NCBI RefSeq assembly: GCF_000259195.1
Contig: NZ_JH650771.1
Span: 1 to 40,769, forward strand
Reading direction: 5' to 3'
Length of the DNA: 40,769 bases
DNA from: Pseudomonas donghuensis
Lineage (GTDB): Bacteria; Pseudomonadota; Gammaproteobacteria; Pseudomonadales; Pseudomonadaceae
A program made the position numbers and the translations under genes. This document shows, piece by piece, positions 1-7,726 of the stretch. The notes beneath the pieces are model-generated. The model was not told where the DNA came from and made no database searches. It worked only from the letters and a program-made list of their open reading frames with translations. Each line of letters begins with the position of its first letter. The stretch's first letter is position 1.

Positions 1-70
1 TGGGGCGAATTATAGAGAGATTAAATCGGCCGTCAAGGGTTAATTCAGGAAACCCCGAATAAAAGAATAA

Positions 71-90
71 TGCGCAGTATATTGCTCATC
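71..90 (+). promoter_or_regulatory. Candidate operator upstream of rhtA (site A)
   Basis: The 20-mer TGCGCAGTATATTGCTCATC matches 18 of 20 bases of 11443-11462 and most of 11472-11491, which flank the start of the XRE-cupin regulator gene. Its core GCAGTATATTGC is one base short of a perfect inverted repeat. It lies 65 bp before the rhtA start, a plausible place for a repressor or activator site. The match is seen in the sequence; binding by the XRE-cupin protein is inference. The core also contains TATATT, so it could act as a -10 element. Confidence 0.55.
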
Positions 91-154
91 TTTTAGCCTT
101 TGCGCATCATAGGCCGCCCGTGCTTCTACTTACTATAAGGAACGCCCTCCCGCG

Positions 155-1042
155 ATGAACAGCCAACCCCGCAGCCTGGCCGCCACTCTCTTCCCTATTG
201 GCTTGCTGCTGATTGCTATGGCCTCGATCCAGTCCGGCGCCTCGCTGGCCAAGAGCATGTTCCCAATCGTGGGCGCGCAAGGCACCACCACCCTGCGACT
301 GATCTTCGCCAGCATCATCATGTTGCTACTGTTGCGCCCATGGCGCGCCAAGCTCAGCACCCGCACCCTGCGCACTGTGATCATCTATGGCATGGCCCTG
401 GGCGGAATGAACTTCCTCTTCTATATGTCACTGCGCACCGTGCCGCTGGGTATCGCCGTTGCCCTGGAGTTCACCGGGCCGCTGGCCGTTGCTCTGTACG
501 CCTCACGACGGGCCGTGGATTTTCTCTGGATCGGCCTGGCGGTCATTGGTTTGCTGCTGTTGATTCCGATTGGCCAGACCAGCGCGGGCATTGACCTGGT
601 TGGCGCCAGCTATGCCCTGGGCGCTGGCGTGTGCTGGGCACTGTACATTCTGTATGGGCAGAAGGCCGGGGCCGAGAACGGCATCCAGACCGCCGCCCTG
701 GGAGTGATGATTGCCGCGCTGTTCGTCGCCCCCATCGGCATCGCTCACGCCGGTAGCGCGTTGCTTACCCCGGCGTTGCTGCCTATCGCGCTGGGCGTGG
801 CGATACTTTCCACAGCCCTGCCCTACAGCCTGGAGATGGTTGCTCTCACGCGCATGCCTGCCCGCACCTTCGGTACCTTGATGAGTATCGAGCCTGCGTT
901 CGGTGCACTTTCAGGCCTGCTGTTCCTGGGTGAGGTACTGACCGTAGCGCAATGGCTGGCTATCGCTGCAATCATCACGGCCTCTGTCGGTGCCACCCTG
1001 TCGCTGCGCAAGGAAAGCCCGGCCCTGGTTGCCGCTGACTGA
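155..1042 (+). CDS. rhtA: RhtA-type threonine/homoserine exporter (EamA/DMT family)
   Basis: This 295-residue inner-membrane protein has the two tandem EamA halves and about ten hydrophobic segments of the drug/metabolite transporter superfamily. Several stretches match E. coli RhtA as I remember it: AMASIQSGASLAKSMFP near the N-terminus, VPLGIAVALEFTGPLAVAL in the first half, and ILSTALPYSLEMVALTRMP followed by RTFGTLMSIEPA in the second. RhtA exports threonine, homoserine and some other amino acids or analogues using the proton gradient. The length equals that of the E. coli protein. The ATG at 155 is preceded by AAGGA about 12 bases upstream, a weak site. It is a single gene on the plus strand. 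The upstream region carries a 20-mer also found at the XRE-cupin/EamA locus at 11.45 kb. Substrate in this organism is inferred from the family. Confidence 0.9.
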   Translation: MNSQPRSLAATLFPIGLLLIAMASIQSGASLAKSMFPIVGAQGTTTLRLIFASIIMLLLLRPWRAKLSTRTLRTVIIYGMALGGMNFLFYMSLRTVPLGIAVALEFTGPLAVALYASRRAVDFLWIGLAVIGLLLLIPIGQTSAGIDLVGASYALGAGVCWALYILYGQKAGAENGIQTAALGVMIAALFVAPIGIAHAGSALLTPALLPIALGVAILSTALPYSLEMVALTRMPARTFGTLMSIEPAFGALSGLLFLGEVLTVAQWLAIAAIITASVGATLSLRKESPALVAAD

Positions 1043-1227
1043 TTTGAGAAATATTTGCATTTAAATAGACACTGGTCATTGTGCCGGGCATCCACCATCT
1101 TTAAGCTGTAACGTAACGTCAACCTTAAAGATATCTAATTGACAAGACAGGGACGCGAAGAGGCATCAGGGACGAAGCACGGGAAATTAGACACGGGCGA
1201 TAGACCCGGTACGCATTAAGGACAGGA

Positions 1228-1509
1228 ATGAAACGAATTTTGCTCATCCTAGCCATTTTGACCATCGCGGGGTGTGCGGCGACAGCAAGCACCGAAGTCA
1301 AACGAGGCAAGAAAGGCCTGCATATCAATTGCTCCGGCCTGTCTTCATCCTGGGATAAATGCTACGCCAAGGCCGACGCCTCTTGCGGCAGCAAAGGCTA
1401 CAAGGTGATTGCCCGCTCAGGTGACGGCGACGCCGAACCTGGTGACTACCCGTTTGGCCTCAATCCGGCCGGCTACACCAGTCGCAGCATGATCGTCATC
1501 TGCAAGTAA
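1228..1509 (+). CDS. Small predicted lipoprotein, function unknown
   Basis: The 93-residue product begins with a short lipoprotein signal: Lys-Arg, a run of Ile/Leu, then the lipobox TIAGC, which puts the lipidated cysteine at residue 16. The mature part is about 78 residues and holds four further cysteines, in NCSG, KCY, SCG and the terminal ICK, enough for two disulfides in the periplasm. A strong ribosome site, AGGACAGG, sits just before the ATG. The gene stands alone and ends at a rho-independent terminator shared with the convergent pepP gene. I recognise similar small Pseudomonas lipoproteins ending in a GYTSRSMIVICK-like motif, but none with a known role. No function is proposed. Confidence 0.8.
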   Translation: MKRILLILAILTIAGCAATASTEVKRGKKGLHINCSGLSSSWDKCYAKADASCGSKGYKVIARSGDGDAEPGDYPFGLNPAGYTSRSMIVICK

Positions 1510-1525
1510 CCTGATCCAATAACAA

Positions 1526-1550
1526 GGGCAGCCCGCAGGCTGCCCTTTTT
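1526..1550 (+). terminator. Rho-independent terminator, probably bidirectional
   Basis: The perfect 8-bp stem GGGCAGCC / GGCTGCCC with loop CGCA is followed by TTTTT. It starts 17 bp after the lipoprotein stop codon. On the minus strand the hairpin is followed by TTGTTATT and lies just beyond the end of pepP, so it may serve both convergent genes. Confidence 0.85.
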
Positions 1551-1571
1551 GTTGGTGCGTGAGCTCTGAAC

Positions 1572-3383
1572 TCAGATCGGCCCGGTTCGAACCTGCAGCC
1601 ACTTCAAGGCCGCACCATCCAGCAAGGGTTCGAGGCGCTCACGAACCTGTGCGTGGTAATGATTGAGCCAGGCACGCTCCTCGGCGCTCAGCCGATCCGG
1701 CAGCAGGCAGCGGGTATCAATGGGGCACAGGGTCAGGGTTTCAAACTCCAGAAAATCACCGAACGCGCTTTTACCCACCTCACGGTTGAACACCAGGTTC
1801 TCGATACGTACGCCCCACTCGCCCGGGCGATAGGTACCCGGTTCGATCGAGGTGATCATCCCTGCTTGCATCGCCGTCTGTGGCGCCGCGGCCGCCTGAT
1901 AGGCGATGACCTGCGGCCCTTCATGCACATTCATAAAATAGCCGACGCCATGCCCCGTGCCATGACCGTAATCGACCTGGTCAGCCCAGATCGGCGCCCG
2001 GGCAATGGCATCGAGCAGCGGTGATGGGATGCCCCGCGGAAAACGCGCCCGCGACAATGCAATGACGCCCTTGAGCACTCGGGTGCAATCCTGCTTCTGC
2101 TCAGTACTGGGCTCACCGATGGGGACCATGCGGGTAATGTCAGTAGTGCCACCAAGATACTGTCCGCCGGAATCGATCAGTAGCAGGCCATTGCCTTCGA
2201 TACGCGCATGAGACGCTTCGGTTGCCCGGTAATGCGGCATGGCGCCATTGGCATTGAAGGCGGCGATGGTCGAGAAGCTCAGCGAGACGAACCCGGGACG
2301 ACGCGCGCGCGCGGCGCTGAGCTGTTCATCCACCGTCAACTCTGTGAGCGGCTCTGCACGCGCCTGGGCCGCTTCAAACCAGGCGAAGAATTCGCACAGC
2401 GCCGCGCCGTCCTGCGCCATGACCTGGCGAATGTGCTCAAGGTCGACCTCGCTTTTCTGCGACTTCGACAACGTGGTCGGATTCAACCCTTCGATCAGGC
2501 GAACCCCAGGGGTGGTATTGGCCAACAAACCACTGGTAACCCGGGCCGGGTCGACCAACAGGCTTTCACCGGCGGGAATCGCGGCCAGCGCCTGAGTCAC
2601 CTGCGCATAGTCGCGCAAGGTGATGCCATCGACTTCCAGCACATGACGCAAGTGCTCGTCGACCTTACTCAAGGCAACGAACAGGGTTGCCTGGTTCTGG
2701 CTGATCAAGGCGAAGGAGACGAACACCGGGTTATAGGAAACGTCACTGCCGCGCAGGTTGAACAACCACGCAATGTCGTCCAGGGTGGCGATGAAGTGCC
2801 AATCGGCAGCGCGTTCGCGCAGGGTCAGGCGCAGGTTGGCCAACTTCTCGGCACGGCTGATGCTGGCCTCGGGTGGCAAATGCTGATACACCGGGTTGCC
2901 GGGCAATGCCGGCCGGTCATCCCAGACCTCTGCCAGCAAGTCCTTCTCGGTCAGCAAGCGCACATTGCGAGCCTTGAGCCGCTCACCCAGCTGACGCGCC
3001 GATGCCAGCGCCATTACTGCGCCATCCACCGCTACCGCACCACCTTCCGGAGCCTGATCGGCCAACCATTCCAGTGGACCAGGTTTACCCGGCTGCAGTT
3101 TCACCAGCTCGATAGTGCTGCCCGCCAGCTCCTTCTCGGCTTGCTCCCAGTAACGGCTATCCGCCCACACACCGGCGAAATCAGCGGTAACGATCAGGGT
3201 ACCGACCGAACCGTGGAAACCGGACAACCATTGCCTGGCCTGCCAGTACCCGGGCAGGTACTCGGAAAGATGCGGGTCAGCCGACGGCACCAGCAAGGCA
3301 TCGACCCCCTCGCGCTGCATCACTTCACGAATACGTGCCAGACGCGTATTCACCGCTCCCTGCGTTGAAGACTGTGTGCTCAT
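1572..3383 (-). CDS. pepP: Xaa-Pro aminopeptidase (aminopeptidase P, M24B)
   Basis: This 603-residue cytoplasmic metallopeptidase removes an N-terminal residue preceding proline. It has the long three-domain form of aminopeptidase P: two creatinase-like N-terminal domains, then a C-terminal pita-bread catalytic domain. The dinuclear metal ligands are visible in order: the Asp pair in LIDSGGQYLGGTTDITRM, the His in DYGHGTGHGVGY, the Glu in SIEPGTYRPG and the Glu in FLEFETLTLCP. The ATG at 3383 is preferred to one nine codons upstream because AGGAG lies five bases before it and because the sequence after it (MSTQSS...) looks like a normal N-terminus. The gene is monocistronic and convergent with the lipoprotein gene. 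The symbol pepP is used loosely, since E. coli PepP is the shorter relative. Confidence 0.88.
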   Translation of the reverse strand: MSTQSSTQGAVNTRLARIREVMQREGVDALLVPSADPHLSEYLPGYWQARQWLSGFHGSVGTLIVTADFAGVWADSRYWEQAEKELAGSTIELVKLQPGKPGPLEWLADQAPEGGAVAVDGAVMALASARQLGERLKARNVRLLTEKDLLAEVWDDRPALPGNPVYQHLPPEASISRAEKLANLRLTLRERAADWHFIATLDDIAWLFNLRGSDVSYNPVFVSFALISQNQATLFVALSKVDEHLRHVLEVDGITLRDYAQVTQALAAIPAGESLLVDPARVTSGLLANTTPGVRLIEGLNPTTLSKSQKSEVDLEHIRQVMAQDGAALCEFFAWFEAAQARAEPLTELTVDEQLSAARARRPGFVSLSFSTIAAFNANGAMPHYRATEASHARIEGNGLLLIDSGGQYLGGTTDITRMVPIGEPSTEQKQDCTRVLKGVIALSRARFPRGIPSPLLDAIARAPIWADQVDYGHGTGHGVGYFMNVHEGPQVIAYQAAAAPQTAMQAGMITSIEPGTYRPGEWGVRIENLVFNREVGKSAFGDFLEFETLTLCPIDTRCLLPDRLSAEERAWLNHYHAQVRERLEPLLDGAALKWLQVRTGPI

Positions 3384-3439
3384 GCTGACTCCTGCTACCA
3401 CGATATCCATTGTTGTTGGCGCAGATAATGGATCAGCCT

Positions 3440-4600
3440 TCAGCCATGGGCAACCGCCCAGAAGGGTTGCGAGTGTAACGAGGCCTTTATTGCCCGAACC
3501 GCCTCATCAATATCCTGCGCCTGGGTATAGCGCCCCAGGCTCAAGCGAATGGTCTGGCGCGCCGCTTGCGGGGCAAGCCCCAGCGCAAGCAGCACATGGG
3601 AAGCAGCATTGGCCGCCGAGTTGCAGGCGGAAGTCGAGGAGAATGCCAGGGATCGGGCCAATTGCGCGAAGTCGGGACACTCAGCGCTGAAGGTCAGGCT
3701 CAGGGTGTGGGCGATTCGCTGCCTGACACTGCCATTGAGCTGAACCCCCGGCACCGTCAATAGCTGTTCCAGCAAGCGTTGCTGCAGTTGGCGGATGCGT
3801 GCGGTTTCCTCAACGAAAAGCGCCCCGGCCACGGCAAAGGCCTCGCCCATGCCAACGATCTGATGGGTCGCCAGGGTGCCGGAGCGCAAGCCGCCCTCAT
3901 GCCCGCCGCCATGGATCTGCGCCTGCAACAAGGGCCTGGCACGCTCGCCGACGTACAGGGCGCCAATGCCTTTGGGGCCATAGACCTTGTGTGCAGAAAA
4001 AGACATCAGGTCCACCTGCCAGCACGCCAGGTCGATCGGTAGCTTGCCCGCCCCCTGGGCAGCGTCAACATGCAGCAGCGCACCATGCTGGCGAACCACC
4101 TCGGCTAACGCGGGGATGTCGTTGACGGTCCCCAGTTCGTTGTTCACCAACATCAACGACACCAGGAAGGTGTCTTCGCGCAACGCGTTGCGCAGTGCTT
4201 GCGGGCTGATCAGGCCCTGGTCATCGGGCGTCAGCAAGGTCAGGGCGAACCCGTCCTGTTCCAGCTGACGCACCGTGTCGAGCACCGCCTTGTGTTCGAT
4301 CTGACTGGTAATGATATGGCCACCCCGGCGCCCCTGGGCAAGGCCCTTGAGCGCCAGGTTGTTCGATTCGGTGGCCCCCGACGTCCAGATGATCTGCTCG
4401 GCTTGCGCGCCGACAAGCCCGGCAACCTGTGCCCGGGCACGCTCCACGGCCGCACGGGCGCTCTGCCCATAGCAGTGGGAGCTGGACGCCGGGTTGCCGA
4501 AAGTGCCGGAAACGCCCAGGCACTCGACCATTGCCTGGATGACTCGCTCGTCGACCGGTGTCGTGGCGGCGTAGTCGAAATACAGCGGAAGATTATTCAT
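3440..4600 (-). CDS. Cysteine desulfurase-like class V aminotransferase (IscS/NifS type)
   Basis: The product is 386 residues and PLP-dependent. It has the IscS/NifS signatures: YFDYAATTPVD at the N-terminus, TSGATESNN, HVDAAQGAGK, the PLP lysine K205 in SFSAHKVYGPKG, and a mobile-loop cysteine C326 in SSTSACNSAA. It should therefore be able to take sulfur from cysteine as a persulfide. It is not within an isc or suf cluster here, so it is probably an accessory desulfurase rather than the housekeeping IscS. The ATG at 4600 begins directly at the conserved MNNLPLYFDYAATTP block; the 28 codons before it in frame look like untranslated sequence. The ribosome site is weak. It is divergent from the small gene at 4819 across an AT-rich gap. 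Confidence 0.87.
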   Translation of the reverse strand: MNNLPLYFDYAATTPVDERVIQAMVECLGVSGTFGNPASSSHCYGQSARAAVERARAQVAGLVGAQAEQIIWTSGATESNNLALKGLAQGRRGGHIITSQIEHKAVLDTVRQLEQDGFALTLLTPDDQGLISPQALRNALREDTFLVSLMLVNNELGTVNDIPALAEVVRQHGALLHVDAAQGAGKLPIDLACWQVDLMSFSAHKVYGPKGIGALYVGERARPLLQAQIHGGGHEGGLRSGTLATHQIVGMGEAFAVAGALFVEETARIRQLQQRLLEQLLTVPGVQLNGSVRQRIAHTLSLTFSAECPDFAQLARSLAFSSTSACNSAANAASHVLLALGLAPQAARQTIRLSLGRYTQAQDIDEAVRAIKASLHSQPFWAVAHG

Positions 4601-4697
4601 GACGGCAGGCTCTCGGGTTGTTGTCGCCGTGCAAAGCAGGCGCTTCCTAAATCCGTGTAGGTAAAGTGCGTTCCCATACTGCACCAGTCCTGGTTAG

Positions 4698-4738
4698 AAC
4701 AATAAATTATTAATATTTATACTTATATAACAAATATC
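4698..4738. promoter_or_regulatory. AT-rich intergenic island between divergent genes
   Basis: About 40 bp is almost free of G and C (one C between 4701 and 4730), in strong contrast to the high-GC surroundings. It lies between the desulfurase and the gene at 4819 and contains several TATA-like hexamers on both strands. It probably carries promoter or UP elements, or is a target for a silencing protein of the MvaT/H-NS kind. No exact -10/-35 pair can be assigned with confidence. Confidence 0.4.
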
Positions 4739-4818
4739 GGATCCGCTAATCACCGCTGCTGAACTTCTGCCGCTAAAGGACTTCACAATCAGTAGAGCCC
4801 CGCACAGGAGAAATCGCC

Positions 4819-4926
4819 ATGCCACTGGGAAGTAAAGCCAACTACCCCGACAAGCAGTCTGGCGGCGGTAAGCGCGCCGGTGGCTCGCGCGCCAAAACCA
4901 GCGATGCCCTGCAGCACACCTCCTGA
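4819..4926 (+). CDS. Very small basic Gly-rich protein (35 aa), unknown
   Basis: A 35-codon ORF starts with ATG at 4819, preceded by CAGGAGAAATCGCC, a textbook ribosome site. It begins MPLGSKANYPDKQ, continues with a Gly/Lys/Arg stretch (SGGGKRAGGSRAKTS) and ends DALQHTS. The stop is 20 bp before the DUF3182 gene, which has its own GAGG, so the two are probably in one transcript. There is no membrane segment or signal peptide, and composition suggests a disordered basic peptide. I do not recognise a named family. The good start signal and position in an operon argue that it is real. Confidence 0.6.
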   Translation: MPLGSKANYPDKQSGGGKRAGGSRAKTSDALQHTS

Positions 4927-4946
4927 ACCCCGCAGAGGACCTGCCC

Positions 4947-6056
4947 ATGCTCCGCTCAACCGACCGCAAGCAAGGCGTAGTGCTGCTGGATACGCGTCAA
5001 ACCACACCCGCGCACGAGCACAGCGTGCACCTGAAGCTCGCCGAACGGCTCGCGCAGCTATTTCACACCGAGGTGGTAACACCCGCACAGCCGCCCACGG
5101 CCAAGGAGAACTTCTACTACCTGCCCACCGAAACCTTGATTGGCCTTGCGCGCTATCGGGCGATGGGCATCAGTGCACCTACGGATCTGTATGGAGGCCT
5201 GGTCAGCCAGCCCTACATGGCCACCAAGGCGATCTCCCATCCGCTGCCCGCCGATGCACGCTTTCCGCTGGGCTGGACCGATGATTTTGCACGTCTGGCC
5301 AGCGACGCGCTGTTACGGGGCTATAGCGTATTCAGCCTGGACGATGCGATTCGGGCCGCCGAGCTGCTCTTGCGTGAAGGGCCCCTGCGCCTGAAACCGG
5401 TGCGCGCGACCGCGGGGCGCGGGCAAACGGTGGTCAACAACATGAAGGAGCTGGAACGCGCGCTGGCCAGCATGGATGCGCAGGAGATCGCCCTCTGGGG
5501 GCTGACCCTGGAAGAAAACCTGAGCGAGGTGCAAACCTTCAGTGTCGGTCAGGCGCTGGTCGCCGGCATCCTTTGCAGTTACTACGGTACCCAGCAGTTG
5601 ACCCGCGACCACCAGGGTGCAGACATCTACGGTGGTTCCGACCTGGTACTGGTGCGCGGAGACTACGACGCCCTGCTGCAACTGGCGCTGGAGGATCACC
5701 TGCGCCTGGCCATCACCCAGGCCAGGACCTACGAACAGGCTGCATTGCAGGCCTTCCCCGGTTTTATCGCTTCACGGCGCAACTATGACGTCGCGCGCGG
5801 CCTGAACAGCCAGGGCAAGCTGCGCAGCGGCGTACTCGAACAATCCTGGCGCATCGGCGGTGCCAGCAGTGCCGAGGTTCTGGCGCTGCAGGCGTTTGCC
5901 GCCGACCCGGCATTGACACGGGTACGCGCCTCGACCCACGAAGCCTTTGACGCGCCTGAACTGCCCGCCGATGCCACCGTTTTTTATCAGGGGGACGACA
6001 GTGAAATCGGAAGCGTCTGCAAATACGCCCGGATCCGCGACTATGACCATCCATAG
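4947..6056 (+). CDS. DUF3182 family protein (ATP-grasp-like), function unknown
   Basis: This is a 369-residue soluble protein that I assign to the DUF3182 family from its overall sequence. Recognisable stretches are ENFYYLPTETLIG, YGGLVSQPYMATKAISHPL and LRLKPVRATAGRGQ near residue 155. The last resembles the glycine-rich nucleotide loop of ATP-grasp enzymes, and the later pair EIALWGLTLEENL and GADIYGGSDLVLVRGD contains acidic residues that could bind metal. An ATP-dependent ligase role is therefore possible but is inference. The ATG at 4947 follows GAGGACCTGCCC. The downstream hydrolase starts inside its last codons, which implies translational coupling. The small gene at 4819 precedes it. 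Confidence 0.75.
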   Translation: MLRSTDRKQGVVLLDTRQTTPAHEHSVHLKLAERLAQLFHTEVVTPAQPPTAKENFYYLPTETLIGLARYRAMGISAPTDLYGGLVSQPYMATKAISHPLPADARFPLGWTDDFARLASDALLRGYSVFSLDDAIRAAELLLREGPLRLKPVRATAGRGQTVVNNMKELERALASMDAQEIALWGLTLEENLSEVQTFSVGQALVAGILCSYYGTQQLTRDHQGADIYGGSDLVLVRGDYDALLQLALEDHLRLAITQARTYEQAALQAFPGFIASRRNYDVARGLNSQGKLRSGVLEQSWRIGGASSAEVLALQAFAADPALTRVRASTHEAFDAPELPADATVFYQGDDSEIGSVCKYARIRDYDHP

Positions 6057-6813
6057 CGAACCGATTGAAATCCCGGTTGATGGTGAAAGTATTGCCGGGA
6101 CCATCGTCAGCCCCGGCGCCAAGGTTCCCGGGATCCTTTTTGTGCACGGCTGGGGCGGCAGCCAGCAACGCGACCTGGCCAGGGCCAAGCAGATCACCGG
6201 GCTGGGTTGCGTGTGCATGACCTTTGACTTGCGTGGCCACGAGAAAACCGAAAGCCAGCGCCTGAGCGTTACCCGCGAGCAGAACCTGGCTGATCTGGTC
6301 GCCGCCTACGATCGGCTGGTCAGTCACCCGGCGGTCGATACCAGCGCCATCGCCCTGATCGGCAGCAGCTACGGGGGTTACCTGGCGACCCTGCTGACGG
6401 CATTGCGGCCGGTCAAATGGCTGGCGTTAAGGGTACCGGCGTTGTACTGGGACACTGAATGGGACGTGCCCAAGCAAGCGCTCAACCGTCAACGTCTTAG
6501 CGACTACCGTCAACGTGCTCTGGGCCCGGCTGACAACCGTGCACTGGGAGTCTGCGCCGAATTTGCCGGTGACGTGCTGCTGGTAGAGTCGGAACAAGAC
6601 GATTTTGTGCCACACAGCACCTTGATGAGCTACCGCTCAGCGTTCGTCAGCGCCCATTCGCTGACCCACAGGATTGTCGATGGCGCCGATCACGCGCTCT
6701 CCAGCGACCGCAGCCAAAAGGCCTACAGCTCGATACTCAGCGCCTGGATCAGTGAGATGGTCATTGGCGCCCGCCTCGATCGCTACCCACACCATTCACC
6801 CTGGTATTCCTGA
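6043..6813 (+). CDS. Alpha/beta hydrolase (dienelactone hydrolase/S9-like)
   Basis: A 256-residue hydrolase carrying the oxyanion-loop motif LFVHGWGGSQQRD, the nucleophile elbow GSSYG with Ser109, a later acidic segment SEQDDFVPHS, and the catalytic His in DGADHALS. It should cleave an ester, thioester or peptide-like bond, but the substrate cannot be read from sequence. The ATG at 6043 overlaps the end of the DUF3182 gene by 14 bp. An in-frame GTG at 6001 with AGGGGG seven bases upstream is a serious alternative start that would add 14 residues. The 3' end overlaps the convergent monooxygenase gene by 18 bp. Linkage to DUF3182 suggests the two act on related substrates. Confidence 0.8.
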   Translation: MTIHSEPIEIPVDGESIAGTIVSPGAKVPGILFVHGWGGSQQRDLARAKQITGLGCVCMTFDLRGHEKTESQRLSVTREQNLADLVAAYDRLVSHPAVDTSAIALIGSSYGGYLATLLTALRPVKWLALRVPALYWDTEWDVPKQALNRQRLSDYRQRALGPADNRALGVCAEFAGDVLLVESEQDDFVPHSTLMSYRSAFVSAHSLTHRIVDGADHALSSDRSQKAYSSILSAWISEMVIGARLDRYPHHSPWYS

Positions 6814-7173
6814 CGCCATCGGCAGTTGGCAGTGCAGCCCATGTTCGGGGCCGCGGGCCAGGCTGCTGAGGGTATGGAAGGTATTGAAGTTGACACTCCT
6901 GGCCTGGTGCTGACGTATCAACTGCAAAAAAGGCTCCTGTTCGAAACTGCTGACAGCAGCTTCCCAAGCGGTTCGCGACTGCCATTGCAAGTATTGCAAG
7001 ACCCTGCTGCCATCATCGCTGGCCTGGATACTGGCCGTTATCAGGCCGCTGTGTTGCTCGGCCAGGCGCTCGCTGCGCACCACCAGCGCCTGAGCCAGGG
7101 CGCGTTGGCGAGACGGCGCGACTTCGAACTCGATCATCTGGGTAAAACACAGGCTGTTGTCTGAAACCAGCAT
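6796..7173 (-). CDS. Antibiotic biosynthesis monooxygenase (ABM) domain protein, SoxR target
   Basis: The small cytoplasmic protein of about 125 residues has an ABM-type dimeric alpha/beta-barrel pattern: FTQMIEFEVAPSRQRALAQAL, then ITASIQASDDGSRVLQYLQW, then AWEAAVSSFEQEPF. These proteins oxidise quinones or other redox-active aromatics without a cofactor, or act as small binding partners. There are two in-frame ATGs, at 7179 and 7173. The second is chosen because GGGAG lies seven bases before it and only one base before the first. The gene is divergent from soxR, with a SoxR box between them. This matches the PA2273 (soxR)/PA2274 arrangement I recall from P. aeruginosa. Induction by redox-cycling compounds is likely. 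Confidence 0.8.
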   Translation of the reverse strand: MLVSDNSLCFTQMIEFEVAPSRQRALAQALVVRSERLAEQHSGLITASIQASDDGSRVLQYLQWQSRTAWEAAVSSFEQEPFLQLIRQHQARSVNFNTFHTLSSLARGPEHGLHCQLPMASGIPG

Positions 7174-7226
7174 GGACATGCTCCCTCTGCCGTTGCACTT
7201 GCGGTGTGATGGCAGGCAGGGTAAAA

Positions 7227-7244
7227 CCTCGAGTTAACTAGAGG
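7227..7244. promoter_or_regulatory. SoxR box
   Basis: CCTCGAGTTAACTAGAGG is an 18-bp near-perfect inverted repeat: 16 of 18 positions are symmetric, and AGTTAACT is the centre. It closely matches the SoxR operator consensus known from Pseudomonas and enterics (CCTCAAGTTAACTTGAGG type). It lies between soxR and the divergent ABM gene, where MerR-family regulators bind the spacer of the target promoter. Confidence 0.88.
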
Positions 7245-7261
7245 TCAAGAGAAATTCCGCG

Positions 7262-7726
7262 ATGCCCGATTCAGCCCCGAGCGCCCTCAGTGTCGGCCAA
7301 TTGTCCGCGCGCAGTGGCGTTGCCGTGACGGCCCTGCACTTCTATGAAAGCAAGGGCTTGATTCACAGCACCCGTAGCGCCGGCAACCAACGGCGCTATC
7401 TACGCGAGACCCTGCGCCGCGTAGCGGTCATCAAGATGGCCCAGCGCCTGGGCATTCCCCTGGCAACCATTCATGCGGCACTACAAACGTTACCGGTGGG
7501 ACGCGCACCCAGTGTGAAGGATTGGCAGCGGCTGTCGGAGCAATGGCGCCAGGACCTGACCCGGCGCATCGACACGCTGCTGGTGCTGCGGGACCAGCTC
7601 GACGGCTGTATTGGTTGCGGCTGCATGTCACTGCAAAGCTGCCCGTTGCGTAACTGTGACGATCAACTTGGCGAACAGGGCCCGGGCCCACAATTGCTCG
7701 AGCCTGGCCCCGAACGTAGCGACTAG
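7262..7726 (+). CDS. soxR: Redox-sensing transcriptional regulator SoxR (MerR family)
   Basis: The product is 154 residues. Residues 9-75 form the MerR winged helix ([20 protein letters not shown] then [17 protein letters not shown]), followed by the dimerisation helix. A [2Fe-2S] cluster motif, C116-x2-C119-x-C121-x5-C127, is complete. Oxidation of this cluster by superoxide or redox-cycling compounds such as phenazines activates SoxR. In pseudomonads it controls a few genes for monooxygenases and efflux pumps rather than soxS. The gene starts at the ATG at 7262, 18 bp after the SoxR box, so autoregulation is likely. It is divergent from the ABM gene. Its stop codon overlaps that of the convergent flavoprotein gene. 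Confidence 0.95.
   Translation: MPDSAPSALSVGQLSARSGVAVTALHFYESKGLIHSTRSAGNQRRYLRETLRRVAVIKMAQRLGIPLATIHAALQTLPVGRAPSVKDWQRLSEQWRQDLTRRIDTLLVLRDQLDGCIGCGCMSLQSCPLRNCDDQLGEQGPGPQLLEPGPERSD

Noticed and set aside
2208..3368. A plus-strand open frame of 386 codons opposite pepP
   Set aside because: Antisense to a conserved peptidase with intact catalytic motifs and without a plausible start signal.
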